A stretch of DNA of 64,000 nt from Sepioteuthis lessoniana. Taxonomy: Eukaryota; Mollusca; Cephalopoda; Myopsida; Loliginidae. The notes under the pieces are model-generated. The model saw only the letters and a program-made list of their open reading frames with translations. It was not told where the DNA came from and made no database searches. The position numbers were made by a program, and so were the translations under genes. The DNA is taken from assembly GCA_963585895.1 (NCBI GenBank), contig OY757934.1, positions 31,879,923 through 31,943,922 on the forward strand, written 5' to 3'. Shown piece by piece: positions 21,385 through 31,480 of this stretch (position 1 is the stretch's first letter; each line of letters begins with the position of its first letter).

Positions 21385-21740
21385 GTGTTTCGTGTATAAG
21401 TATATTCTTTGAATTGTACTCCTTTATTTTTGTTACAGTTTTTCGTCTGAATTAATTTGAATTTTCTTCCTCTATATTATGACTACCAATCATGCATTTA
21501 TCCAGTTCTTTGTCTCTATCTGTTTAATATTCAGGCCTTGTTTAGGTTTTCTTGGTTATTTGCCCAAAGCCGACTACTTTGAAAGAAATAGTTGATTTTC
21601 AGTTTTTCTCTCTCGTATATGATAAAAAAAATGGTGTTGTAGAGGTATTAGAAATAATATTTCCAACATACCAGGGTAGGCTGAAATTTTCATTGGCTGA
21701 TAAATCAATATGATGATGTCATATCTGCTGTTAATAACTT

Positions 21741-22060
21741 TTCTTGCCAATGGGATCCAAGCACGATAACACTGTTTGAAGAATTGTGTGAATCACAAAG
21801 GGAACTCTGTCAAAAAATAAACTTCATTTGGTCACATACCATGTGTATATCTTAGTCAGCCCATGAACTTTACAACCCACCCTCGAATTCAATAATTAAT
21901 TGCAAATCGGTAGACTAGAAGTGACCAATGGAACCCATGCACTAAATCACTTTTTGAAGAAGTGTGTGGAATTCAAGGGAGGTATTTTAAGAAATAAACC
22001 TCATTTGGTCACATTCAATTCAAACATCTTGGTCAGTCTATGAACTTTTCAATTGATTCA
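21741..22060 (+). repeat. Two diverged direct repeats of about 140 bp
   Basis: 21741-21873 and 21917-22060 share CCAATGG..CC, GAAG(A)A(G)TGTGTG, AATAAAC(T/C)TCATTTGGTCACAT, and TTGGTCAGTC/TTAGTCAGCC followed by TATGAACTTT. Unidentified; probably an internally duplicated transposon remnant. Confidence 0.6.
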
Positions 22061-22805
22061 CATATGTGAAAGTTTAATTCCTTCATGAAAGTATTCTAGT
22101 TCTGGTAATATCTGACTAGAATTTTTTTTTTCTTTTATAATGCCATTTTCACCTTCAGAAAAATCTTCAGGGCATTATTCACTTCGCAGTTAGGAATTCT
22201 AAGGAGAAATATTTATTAATGTCTTTTTTAGTCATTTTTGTAATGCTCCTGTTTATTTATTTCCTAACGGATTGTTATATACATTTTTTAAATTGTTATT
22301 TTCGGGTATTTCAGAAATATTTATATCATTTCAGGGTATTTCAGAAATATTTATATCATTTTATTATTTAATAACTTGACAAGTTTTCATTCAAATAATC
22401 TCAAATTTGAACAGCCTGTGTAGAAACTAGTTAAAATTATATGTTTTATGTTTTTTTCTTTTCAGGAATAGAAATGTTATTCACTGGAAAAGAAAAGGTG
22501 TTTCAACATTAAACATAGAATTTTAAGTTGTTTCCGCTCATGCTGTTAAAATTTGGGATAATTTGAACAAGAACTGGTTAAATTATTTGATGACAAAATG
22601 ATATTGGTTTTTCTGAAACCCCCAGTACATCTTAAATGATATCAAGTTATTTTTTTAACTCAGTGTATCAATTAATTAATTCTTCATCATTTAATATTTG
22701 GTTATTTCATCCAACTCACCGATATTTGTTGTCATCAAGATAAATAGATGCCACATATCCATTAGAAAAAATTCTTAAGTCAAAGATTTCAACATTTCTG
22801 AAGAT
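22061..22805. other. No feature recognised
   Basis: AT-rich. It includes a 28-bp tandem duplication around 22303-22360 (GGGTATTTCAGAAATATTTA twice). Confidence 0.5.
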
Positions 22806-23160
22806 TGTGACATTTTTTAGATTAGGACAATCTAAGGACAATTTCAACTGTGGAAGCAACCAAAACATTTGTTGTGCCAAAGATGAAGGTGTAGTTGATC
22901 CCAATTCGGTAACCAGGCAGTTGAAGAAATTTTACTCAGGTTGCAAGACCCTCGAACATAAGGCAAGACCAGGTAGACCTAAAAGCATGGATTCCAAGGC
23001 TGTGCTCCAGGCTATAGAGACAATTTCATTTGGAGAGTATTAAGTGAACTTTGCATCTCACAATCCACGATTTTGGTAAAAGCATCTGTGGCCAAAGAAT
23101 TTTGTTTGGGATTACCAAAATTTTGCAAAACTTTTGACTCACTCTAGTATTTGTTTTGCT
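22806..23160 (+). pseudogene. mariner-type transposase N-terminal remnant
   Basis: The frame at 22807-23043 carries DEGVVDPNSVTRQLKKF and ARPGRPKSMDSKAVLQAIE, matching the helix-turn-helix DNA-binding domain and linker of mariner (Tc1/IS630) transposases, including the GRP motif. After the stop at 23041-23043 similarity seems to continue in a decayed form to about 23155. No DD(34)D catalytic domain is present. Inverted terminal repeats were not found. Confidence 0.7.
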
Positions 23161-23518
23161 CTTTGGGTATGATTTTAAAATTTCTTTCTTCAGGAAAACT
23201 TGACACTTATGCATTGGAATTTTAGACTTTTCCTATCCCATCCTTCCATTCTATTTCCTAACCATGTTGCTATATCTCTGGTTGTCTGAAGCAAAAAAAT
23301 CATAGAATTTAATCAGAACCCAAGAAAGATTCGGGCTAAATGAATAGTGGAAAAATTATCAATTTTTTTGATGAAAAGTTTTCTTTTCAAATTAGCTCAT
23401 TAGGAAGAAAGTCTTTTTAGATAAGAAGATAATTGCATATGAACATTTTTTTGACAATGGCAGTAACTGATTTTTCAAAAACATTTTTCATCTTCTTGAT
23501 ACTTTTTCAGTATCTATC
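23161..23518. other. No feature recognised
   Basis: AT-rich sequence between the mariner remnant and a (TG)n tract; it may include more mariner-derived DNA. Confidence 0.4.
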
Positions 23519-23600
23519 TATGTGTGTGTGCGTGTGTGTGTGTGCATTAGAAGCATTTTATCATATTTTAATATATTTAGGAATATCCATTTATATAAGT

Positions 23601-23631
<31 letters not shown>

Positions 23632-23632
23632 A
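23519..23632. repeat. Two (TG)n tracts
   Basis: TG repeats at 23519-23545 and 23599-23632, followed by a short GA-rich run. Confidence 0.9.
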
Positions 23633-23740
23633 AAGAGAGGGAGAGAGAAAGTCTGTATGTATTGAGTTGTATTAGAAGTGTTTTTTACAAGCCTCTATTC
23701 TAAAGCTTATTTCATTGATACATCTAATGACTATCTAATT

Positions 23741-23967
23741 GGGGGTGTCCGCGTGGTGTAATGGTTAAAGCGATAGACTGCGGAATCGTAGTAAGCGAGT
23801 TCGAACTCCAGTCGCGCTATTATGTTCACTTTCGGGCAAATACCCTTGGGAAAGGTATGAACCCCCTTATCCTCCCAGCTATAGGTTAAATAGCACCACT
23901 ACTGTCCTTCTAGGAGAATGGCTTTGGCATTAAATAACCTAAAAAGGTTGATATGCCATTAAACAAA
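23741..23967 (+). repeat. tRNA-derived SINE family F2, best copy
   Basis: Complete example. Head GGGTGTCCGCGTGGTGTAATGG has an A-box-like TGGTGTAATGG, and there is a B-box-like GAGTTCGAACTCC. Then TTCACTTTCGG and a central domain (ACCCTTGGGAAAGGTATGAA; CAGCTATAGGTTAAATAG). The tail is a hairpin: TGGCAT...AACC...GGTT...ATGCCA, ending ATTAAA. The head is Pol III promoter-like. The central domain is shared with family F3 and the tail with F4. Confidence 0.85.
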
Positions 23968-24238
23968 GAGAGTGAGACTATCTAATTCTTCTATACTACT
24001 TCTACTATTAATGATAATAACAATAATGTGTACATACATACATAACCTTATCAATACTATTCTGCTGCATCGAATTATTGACATTTTGAAACTTTATTCT
24101 AAACTGGGCCTCAAAGCTGATGACGAGGCACACAGAACTTGTGAAGAAAGGAATGAAACAATGATTGACAGTATTGCCCAAAACTAGTTATTTAAGTAAT
24201 TTAAGGGTAAGGATTTGCCTCTTATAGCCCAAAAATGG

Positions 24239-24363
24239 ATAGTCATCAGTTGTTGATTATGATACTTTTAAACACATGACAGAAAAGAACCTGACCCACT
24301 AGCACTTCTCATAAAAAAAATTTAAGAGCTAGGATTATGAAAAACTCCCAAAAATATGCAGAA
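24239..24363 (+). repeat. Unidentified direct repeat, first copy
   Basis: Over 120 bp nearly identical to 25630-25755 (ATAGTCATCAGTTGTTG through AAAAATATGCAGAA). Confidence 0.85.
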
Positions 24364-24440
24364 TTTCTCAAGAGTTGCCGTATGAACTTTCAGTTAATTA
24401 AAAAATGAATATACTTTTGCATACACCCTAATATATATTT

Positions 24441-25246
24441 GCCCAGTCCTTTGGGGCTGTAGAATACACTGACTGCACCTCTGCAGTGGGATGAGACTCC
24501 CTTCAATGAGTGTTCTGAAATGGACACTTAACAATCTGATGGTGAGGTTCTAGTAATGCTGGAGGTTTGGGAATGTGGAGCACCCCTTCATTGCCATCAC
24601 TCCCAGGTCCACTCTGACCCGAAGTGGGAGCACCGGCTAGGGCCCTATCTATGAGTTAAATAGAACTAATCTGCGTCCTTATACTAAACTAAATTACTTG
24701 AAATTGAACTGTTTTGATATTTAAACTATTTGAACTGCGTGCTTATGCTAAACTGAATTGTTTGAAATAGAACTGTTTTTGACATTGAAACTGTACCTAC
24801 GAGAACTGTTTTTGACATGGAAACTCTATTTACGTTAAATTGAACTGTTTGACTAAACTGAATATCTTGAAATAGAAATGTTTTTGATAATTAAACCGTG
24901 TACTTGCATTTAAACTGCGTACTTATGCTAAACTGAATTGTTTGAAATGGAACTGTTTTTGATATTGAAACTGTACTTACAGTAAACTGATTTTTTTAAA
25001 ATAAAACTGTTTAGACATTCAACTGTATGCAAACAAAATCTATACTTACACTAAACTGAATTGTTTGAATTAGAACTGTTTGACTAAACTGAAAAGCTTG
25101 AAATAGAAATGTTTTTGACAATTAAACTATGTGCTCATGCTAAACTGAATTGTTTGAAATAGAACTGATTATTTGTATAAAAATGGATTTGGCATTAAAT
25201 AACCTACAAAGATTGATATCCCATAAAACCCCACCAAACAAACAAC
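24441..25246 (+). repeat. SINE-like family F4 with an expanded internal VNTR
   Basis: The head (GCCCAGTCC, GGGGCTGTAGAATACAC) is at 24441. A GGGCCCTATCTATGAGTTAAATAG block is at about 24636-24660. About nine imperfect units of some 50 bp (TATGCTAAACTGAATTG, TTTGAAATAGAACTG, TTTTTGACATTGAA) fill 24660-25165. The tail (TTTGGCATTAAATAACC, GATTGATATCCCATAAAA) ends near 25235. Other F4 copies have three to four units. Confidence 0.75.

Positions 25247-25249
<3 letters not shown>

Positions 25250-25311
<62 letters not shown>
25250..25311. repeat. (TA)n microsatellite
   Basis: About 62 bp of TA repeat adjoining the F4 tail. Confidence 0.95.
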
Positions 25312-25313
<2 letters not shown>

Positions 25314-25429
25314 AGAAAATTTGAAAAACAAAGTAATCCAAAATGATGAATTTATTCACTTTGGATTACTTTGTTTTCATATTTTTTTCATACTGTCAGA
25401 TTTTTTCCATTACTTACTTCCATAAATGT

Positions 25430-25462
25430 ATGTGTGTGCGTGTGTGTGTGTGTGTGTGTGTA
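25430..25462. repeat. (TG)n microsatellite
   Basis: Short TG repeat. Confidence 0.9.
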
Positions 25463-25497
25463 TGTTCAAATGAACTGAATATATCAACCAATAGCTC

Positions 25498-25620
25498 ATC
25501 GTCATCATTATCAAGGTATGCCAACAGCATTACCTTTGACTCTCTCTTGCCATCCGTTCCTATTGGCTATCATTCTTGCTGAGTCCTCTAAACAGCATCT
25601 AGTGATCACACAGAGCTAGT
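25498..25620 (-). mobile_element. RTE-like LINE 3' fragment
   Basis: Imperfect CAT-repeat tail followed by the diverged complement of the family's C-terminal region. With 25829-25935 it may be one copy split by the direct repeat at 25630-25755 and a (TG)n tract. Confidence 0.6.
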
Positions 25621-25629
25621 GTGTCCATG

Positions 25630-25755
25630 ATAGTCATCAGTTGTTGGTTATAATACTTTTAAACACATGACAGAAAAGAACCTGACCCACTAGCACTCCT
25701 CATGAAAAAAGATTTAAGAGCTAGGATTATGAAAAACTCACAAAAATATGCAGAA
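25630..25755 (+). repeat. Unidentified direct repeat, second copy
   Basis: Matches 24239-24363 with only a handful of differences; separated from it by about 1.27 kb. Confidence 0.85.
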
Positions 25756-25767
25756 AAGCTGATGATG

Positions 25768-25781
25768 ATGTGTGCGCGCGC

Positions 25782-25829
<48 letters not shown>
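25768..25829. repeat. (TG)n microsatellite
   Basis: About 60 bp of TG with a GC-rich start. Confidence 0.95.
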
Positions 25830-25830
<1 letters not shown>

Positions 25831-25935
25831 CGTCGCTTATGTCGTGCTCATCTTACTTGGATGGTTTGTGAGATGGGAGGTAAGTGGCTGTATAGCTGCT
25901 ATTTTATAGGATTGATGCTTCCAGGAACTAAACAA
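25829..25935 (-). mobile_element. RTE-like LINE fragment
   Basis: Complement of the family region that reads CACTTATGAG...TGATGGGAGGCAACTGGCCGTATAG in other copies. Confidence 0.55.
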
Positions 25936-26170
25936 AACAGTATCTAGCTAAATAAAACGATGAATCGTTTAAATAAGGAAAAATAGTTAAAATAGTTTTA
26001 AAATAGTTAAAAATATTTAAATAAAGAAATAAATCAGTTAGATAAAGAAAAGCGAGTAAATTTGTTACTATCACCGCAGCAAATCCCGGAATAGATTAAT
26101 GAAGCCAAATCCAAACTAAGAAAGTTTATTTTGTGTAAAGTTTGTTGAATTTCAAAACAAATGGGAAAGT

Positions 26171-26415
26171 TCATGTGGCAGAGTGGCAAAGGTGCTAATT
26201 TGTGACATCGTGGTTAGCGAATTCGAACACCAGTCATACCAAGAGTATTAGTCCGAATATAAACATTTTATTCACTTTTGGACTAATATTAGGGAAAGGC
26301 ATGAACCTCCAATCCCCCTCCAGTAATGAGTTAAATAATACTATTACTGTTCATCTACAAGGATGGCTTTGGCATTAAATGACCCACAAAGATTGATATG
26401 CCATTAAAAAAACTA
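26171..26415 (+). repeat. SINE family F2 copy, diverged
   Basis: Head GGCAGAGTGGCAAAGGTGC, B-box-like GAATTCGAACACC, body AGGGAAAGGCATGAACC, tail GGCTTTGGCATTAAATGACCC and GATTGATATGCCATTAAA. Confidence 0.7.
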
Positions 26416-26540
26416 AATCAACCCAAACCAAACCTGTAAAAATATTTCAACATATTTCTATTATAAATAAATAAATCTCAAATGAAAATAAAATCGTAAT
26501 ACAGACAAAAAAATTATTCCCCCCACAATCTCGAGGGCGA

Positions 26541-26782
26541 GTCTTCATGACATAGTGGTTGAGAATCTTCATGGTGTAGTAGCTAACGTGTTGAACTATG
26601 ACATTATAGTAAGCGAGTTCGAACTCCAGTCGAGTAATAACATTCACTTTCGGACGAATGCCCTTGGGAAAGGTATAAACTCCCTAATCTCTCTATGAGT
26701 TAAATAGTACTACTTCTGTCCTTCTATAAGGATGGCTTTGGTACTAAATAACCCACGAAGGTTAAGATGCCATTAAAGAAAG
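26541..26782 (+). repeat. SINE family F2 copy with a duplicated head start
   Basis: GTCTTCATGACATAGTGGTTGAG is followed by a second start AATCTTCATGGTGTAGTAGC, then the normal B box (GAGTTCGAACTCC), body and hairpin tail (CTTTGGTACTAAATAACCC, GGTTAAGATGCCATTAAA). Confidence 0.75.
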
Positions 26783-26926
26783 AAACTGAAACCAAAATCT
26801 TATCTTGATTTGAATGTTTTGTTTTTGTTTTGTTTTGTTTTTTTCAATTTTTTTTTGTTTTATTTTCTGCCAAAAAATAGCATTAACTTATTTGTTCAAT
26901 TTTTTTTCTTTTTTCTTTTATTTCCT

Positions 26927-26985
26927 TTCTTCTTCTTCTTCTTCTTCTTCTTCTTCTTCTTCTTCTTCTTCTTCTTCTTCTTCTT
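26927..26985. repeat. (TTC)n microsatellite
   Basis: About 58 bp of TTC repeats followed by GCTGCTGCTGC. Confidence 0.97.
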
Positions 26986-26991
26986 TGCTGC

Positions 26992-27160
26992 TGCTGCATG
27001 ATCTGCTTCGATTTTCCGAGTTTCACAAACTGAAAACAATGCTGAAAACTTCTTAATGCACCAATCTTTTTTATTTTAACTACCAAACTCTTGGCATCAT
27101 CCATTGGCAAATACTCTAAAAATATTTTTGCAATTTCTTTTTTCTTGGCAGAAGCTTTCA
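26992..27160 (-). other. Possible coding exon (weak)
   Basis: The minus strand after an AG at about 27160 reads KASAKKKEIAKIFLEYLPMD and then DDAKSLVVKIKKIG, with mixed residue use unlike the neighbouring low-complexity frames. The frame continues into a poly-Arg encoded by the (TTC)n tract, which cannot be real coding. A splice donor-like GGTAGTT follows AKSL. No family was recognised. Confidence 0.2.
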
Positions 27161-27338
27161 GAGGTATTATTAGAAAAAATAGCAAAACAAAAACAAGAGC
27201 AACAAAAAGAAAAGGAAAAATAACTGCTAAATAAGCAAAAATAAAGAAAATTATCTTTTTAACCTAGTTTGCTTTTGAATGAAAGACAATTTTTTTTTAA
27301 TTCATGAATAAGTTTCACTTTGTATGCAAGATACAGAC

Positions 27339-27340
<2 letters not shown>

Positions 27341-27371
<31 letters not shown>
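27341..27371. repeat. (GA)n microsatellite
   Basis: Short GA repeat. Confidence 0.9.
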
Positions 27372-27374
<3 letters not shown>

Positions 27375-27589
27375 AAGAGAGAGAGCAAGCAACCATTGAC
27401 CTACAATTATTGATGTATTGTGGTTGTGCCATAGATGTAATGGTTAGCAAGTTATGCTAAGAGTTTATTGTCAATGAGCTTGATTCTCACGGGGTGGACG
27501 ATACTTCTGACCAAATGCCAAAATAATCTAAGTTTAGTAAATGGCAATTGTGGGTATTTTAAGGGATATCTAAGTTTATGTTCTTCATA

Positions 27590-27738
27590 TTATTGTGGTG
27601 ATTACCAGTTATTTATGGTTATTGCTAGTGGGGGGATTATTTCTAGTCGAGTCCCTACTCACCAAGGTCCAATATTAACATTAGTATATCCATTGATACA
27701 CTAGAACTAAAAAAAAAATGGAAGGAAAGACAAAATTG

Positions 27739-27778
<40 letters not shown>

Positions 27779-28010
27779 TGTATGGGGGGGACATTTGATA
27801 CACACACAAATATAAAAAGATATCCCAAGTATTATAAAAATACAAGTGTCCCAAACAGATGAAATGTGCACATTGTTCCATGGAAGGCAGTATGTAAAAG
27901 GGGACCAAAAATGGTGTAAAGTCTTATTTGATTTCTTTGGGGATCATTAGCCATGTGGGCTTATCTTTCTAGACAGGCTAGACAAAAGTCCCTCTCCTGT
28001 TCATTAAAAG
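27590..28010 (+). repeat. Unidentified repeat R5, copy 1
   Basis: Shares with the other R5 copies GAGTCCCTACTCA, ATTAGTATATCCAT.GATACACTA, GGAAGGAAAGACA, an internal (TA)n (27739-27776), then GTGTCCCAAACAGA, GCACATTGTTCCATG and GCAGTATGTAAAAGGGG. Confidence 0.7.
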
Positions 28011-29118
28011 GACTCTGCACATTGCTTGCAGAGTACGGACGAAAGAGGATTTGTCTGCTCCAAGAATGGTAACAATAAAAAAAACATGACCGATGAACAC
28101 GCCTACAAATGATGCCCAAAGACATGCCCATAAATCTAATTGTCTCCCTACAATATTAATTTGTGAGGTCAGTCTACTTGGATTAAAAAGTAAAAATCAT
28201 ATCTGTCTTGTCCACAATTACAACACAAATTTATTTTTAAAAAAACAACACGAAGAAACAATAAGAGAAAAACAGATCGAAATAGTTAAACATTTTCATA
28301 CATATTAACATATGTATTTTACGAGCTTACGTTATTAGTGCTTTTTGTGTTTTGATCGTAAGAGTTCAAAAGTTCATCAATGTTCTTGATAAGATATTAA
28401 TGTGTATGTTTGTATGCGTGAGAGGGAAGGCATATAGAAGAGTGTATGTTTGACAGCTAAATGAATATGTGGGTAGAGACATGTGAAATCTGATTTCCAC
28501 AAGAAAATAAGCAGACGAAAATATGGCAAACTTTCTTTCGTCCCGACTATGAATGTCGTTTTTAGATGTGTGGACTCGCAGTTGTAACAATAACGAAATG
28601 GAATTTTAGTCGATGTTAGCATGTCGATGTAGCCGCTAGTGTGTGTCGTCTTTACAATGGAGAAGTCTTGTCAAGCTCTCACATGTCCAGTCGCTTGAAA
28701 TGTATTACTGTGTGTGTTAGTCGCCGTTGAAAGCGTAAATAAATAGATCCCCTGATAACGTGACCGGTTCCAAATGAAAGTTTTATTTCTGCGCGGGAAA
28801 TCGCCTCAGTGACCGGTTTATTTGGAGTTCAACTGCACGGACGTAAGCGAAAACAATAGCACGCGACTATCCTGTCCAATTAGAATCCAGAAACCAATTA
28901 TTTAATTTTGGATCCTGATTTTTTTTTTTAACTTATTTGTGAAGTTTTTGTTTTAATGATTTTTAACAGCTTTATGAGTTGGCGTTTCTTATTTATTTGT
29001 GCTTCACCTATTGGTTGTAGAGTTTAGGATTTCATATACTATAAACTGAAAAGGATATTCATTGTTAGAAATGAAGACGTTTTTCTTCCTTCAAGGTTTT
29101 TAATTATTTTATTTTATC
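28011..29118. other. No feature recognised
   Basis: No known repeat or ORF. 28530-28880 is less AT-rich, with several CpG-containing strings and two GTGACCGGTT copies (28759 and 28810 area). It is the most unique-looking DNA in this part of the window. Confidence 0.4.
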
Positions 29119-29153
29119 TTATTTCATTTATTTATTTATTTATTTATTTATTT
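29119..29153. repeat. (TTTA)n microsatellite
   Basis: Eight or so TTTA units. Confidence 0.9.
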
Positions 29154-29302
29154 TTGCTTGCTTTGAGGTTTTGCTTTATTTTTACTCAATAAGATAAACA
29201 AGAAAAATCTTTAACAAGTATCACACATTCATCCTCATCTGAAGGCTGAGAGGTTTAATGACCGTCCAAGTCTTTTACTAAGCTTCTCTTAGTTATGGCC
29301 AG

Positions 29303-29567
29303 AAACCGGCTCATTGGTCTAGTTGGTAGAGTGTTCGCCAATGGCCCGGGAGATCTGGGTTCAATCCCAGGTCGAGTCATACCAAAGACTGAAAAAATGG
29401 TACTCGATACCTCCTTGCTTAACACCCAGCACACAGGTACGTATCAAGGGTAAAGTGGAGCAATCCAGAGGAAGGAGTAGCGTCCTCCCCTACACCTTGG
29501 TGTAGTAGCTATTGAAAAGGGAGCCTTTGGGTTGCCCTCGACTACAGTCGCCAACTTTACTTACTTA
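29303..29567 (+). repeat. tRNA-derived SINE family F1, best copy
   Basis: Complete example of about 265 bp. A-box-like TGGTCTAGTTGGTAGAG and B-box GGTTCAATCCC lie about 40 bp apart in a tRNA-like head. The body has ATACCAAAGACTG, TGGTACTCGATACCTCC, GGGTAAAGTGGAGCAATCC, CTACACCTTGGTGTAG and GAAAAGGGAGCC, and the 3' end is GTCGCCAACTTTACTTA. Pol III transcription of the parent is expected from the tRNA-like promoter. Confidence 0.85.
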
Positions 29568-29986
29568 TGGGTTACCTTGTGAGAAAATAAATCTCTAGTC
29601 ATAGATCTGCTAGCCTGATTCACTAATCGTTACACTATGTAAACCAGATTCAAGTATAATGATATAGTTAAAACTGAACACTGAAAATTTAAAAGTGAAA
29701 TGAAACGATACAAGCATTTTAGAATAAATTATGAAATATCTGTTCTTATTCAACAAGTTTTATTAGGTGAGAAAATTTACCATTGAAGAAAAAGTAGAAA
29801 TTTTCATCGTAGAAATGTTTTATATCAACGAAAAGATTTGAAAGGAAATTTGAAAGAAATGATTGTCTGTTTCACTTTGAGTTTTATGACTAGATAGATA
29901 ATATTCTTTTGGTGTCAGAGATGTAATGTGTCTGTAACTTGGCATAAATTTTCCTTTTTATCAAAATCAGCCTGATCGTCTGGAGC

Positions 29987-29987
<1 letters not shown>
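29568..29987. other. No feature recognised
   Basis: AT-rich sequence, no repeat match in the window. Confidence 0.45.
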
Positions 29988-30017
<30 letters not shown>

Positions 30018-30037
30018 ACACACACACACACACACAC
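29988..30037. repeat. (CA)n microsatellite
   Basis: CA repeat with one CT interruption. Confidence 0.95.
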
Positions 30038-31438
30038 GTACATGTGTGTATGTGTTAATCTGGACAATTTCCAGAAATAGTTGTTATTGTAATGTCGAAA
30101 ATATTTTTTTTCCAAATTTATGAATTTAGATAACTGCTTAATATTAAAGCAAAATGAACGGAGTGAAATGAGAATATACTTTAAAAAGCTTGAGAGACTG
30201 ACAAATAGGAAATAGAACCAGATAAAAAAAAAGGGTATTGGTAAATAAAATCAAACGCATCTTTGTTTTTTTCCTATCTGTCCTTACCAATTTCCTAATT
30301 CATTTACCATGTTCCAAATGTTCTGCGGCAAAAACATTGAAAGGCTCAGCAAGATCAAAATTCCAGACAGTAACCTGAAGAAGTTGTTCTAATCATAAAC
30401 TTGTTCAGAATGGCTGAAATGGTTCCAACGTGTCTGAGACAACTCCTCCCATTTCAAACCAAACTGTAACTTTTATTACCTCTCTTTGTAATCTACTCTA
30501 GGATTTTGGTTTTTTCTCAGGCTAAGTCCGTTTTTCACCCTTTTTTTCTCTTCTTCTGTTTATCTTCTTTTTAACTTTTTTTATTTTTTTTATTGCGAAC
30601 AACTTTGTTCTGGATTTCCAAGTAAATGAAGAAACTGAGTAATGAAATTCTAGAAATATACATGAATGCGTGTAAACACAAGGTAATATGTATACTTTAA
30701 AACACATGTTATTCACTGTGTAAATGAGTAAATATATACATATCTTTTTTTATTATGATTATTATAAATTATTAATTATAATTATTATATCATATTACTT
30801 TTTTCTAGTATAAGAGAGAATTTAAAGTATAAATAAGTTTTTTCGTTAAAATAATTACTAGTTAATAATCACTATGAATTTAGGAGGTGGATGCATACAA
30901 TGAAAGGATAAAGGAAAAGAAAAGAAAAGAGAATGAAAAACAACTTTAGTGTGGAATGTTTCAAAAGAAGAAAAAAAGAATGCATCCAATCAAATTATGT
31001 CTGTAAGTAAAATTGATAAAATTGCTTCAGTGGGTATTGATATGTCCGTTTGCCGCCAGCCACCAAATTTATATTTGACGCCGTGTTTCGTGTTTCAGCT
31101 GAACCAATGAGATTGGGTCTCGTGCCACAGAAAATGAATATATAGACAAGGGAAAAAATCAAACAAACAAAAAACAAAACAAAAGAATGAACGATAAATC
31201 GTATATGGGACTGAAAAATAAAAAATAAATGAAAAAAATTCGTAAGTATAATGAAGTTTTCAGTTTTCGATGCGTTCAACTGTGTTGTGTGTAGATTTTT
31301 GTTCTTATGTATTAGAGGAAGAGTTTTTTTTTTCTTTTATATGTCTCAGAACTTGCTTATGATCTATATCGCAACCCTCCAAACTACAACCCGTGGACCA
31401 CATTTGGCCCACCTCAAGATTTTTCTTATCTTTTCTTC

Positions 31439-31442
<4 letters not shown>
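30038..31442. other. No feature recognised
   Basis: AT-rich DNA. Frames at 30995-31279 and 31251-31538 are Phe/Tyr-rich without signatures. Confidence 0.45.

Positions 31443-31479
<37 letters not shown>
31443..31479. repeat. (TA)n microsatellite
   Basis: Short TA repeat. Confidence 0.9.

Positions 31480-31480
<1 letters not shown>

Noticed and set aside
26883-27185. Poly-Arg or poly-Ser proteins across the (TTC)n tract
   Set aside because: Frames created by a trinucleotide microsatellite; no conserved flanking domain.
29303-29400. Functional tRNA genes at SINE heads (F1, F2, F3)
   Set aside because: A and B boxes are present, but the sequences do not form complete cloverleafs by eye and are followed by SINE bodies.
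31365-31440. Possible conserved repeat (CCCGTGGACCACATTTGGCC)
   Set aside because: Resembles a motif I associate with dispersed DNA-transposon remnants, but there is no second copy in the window and no structure to support a call.
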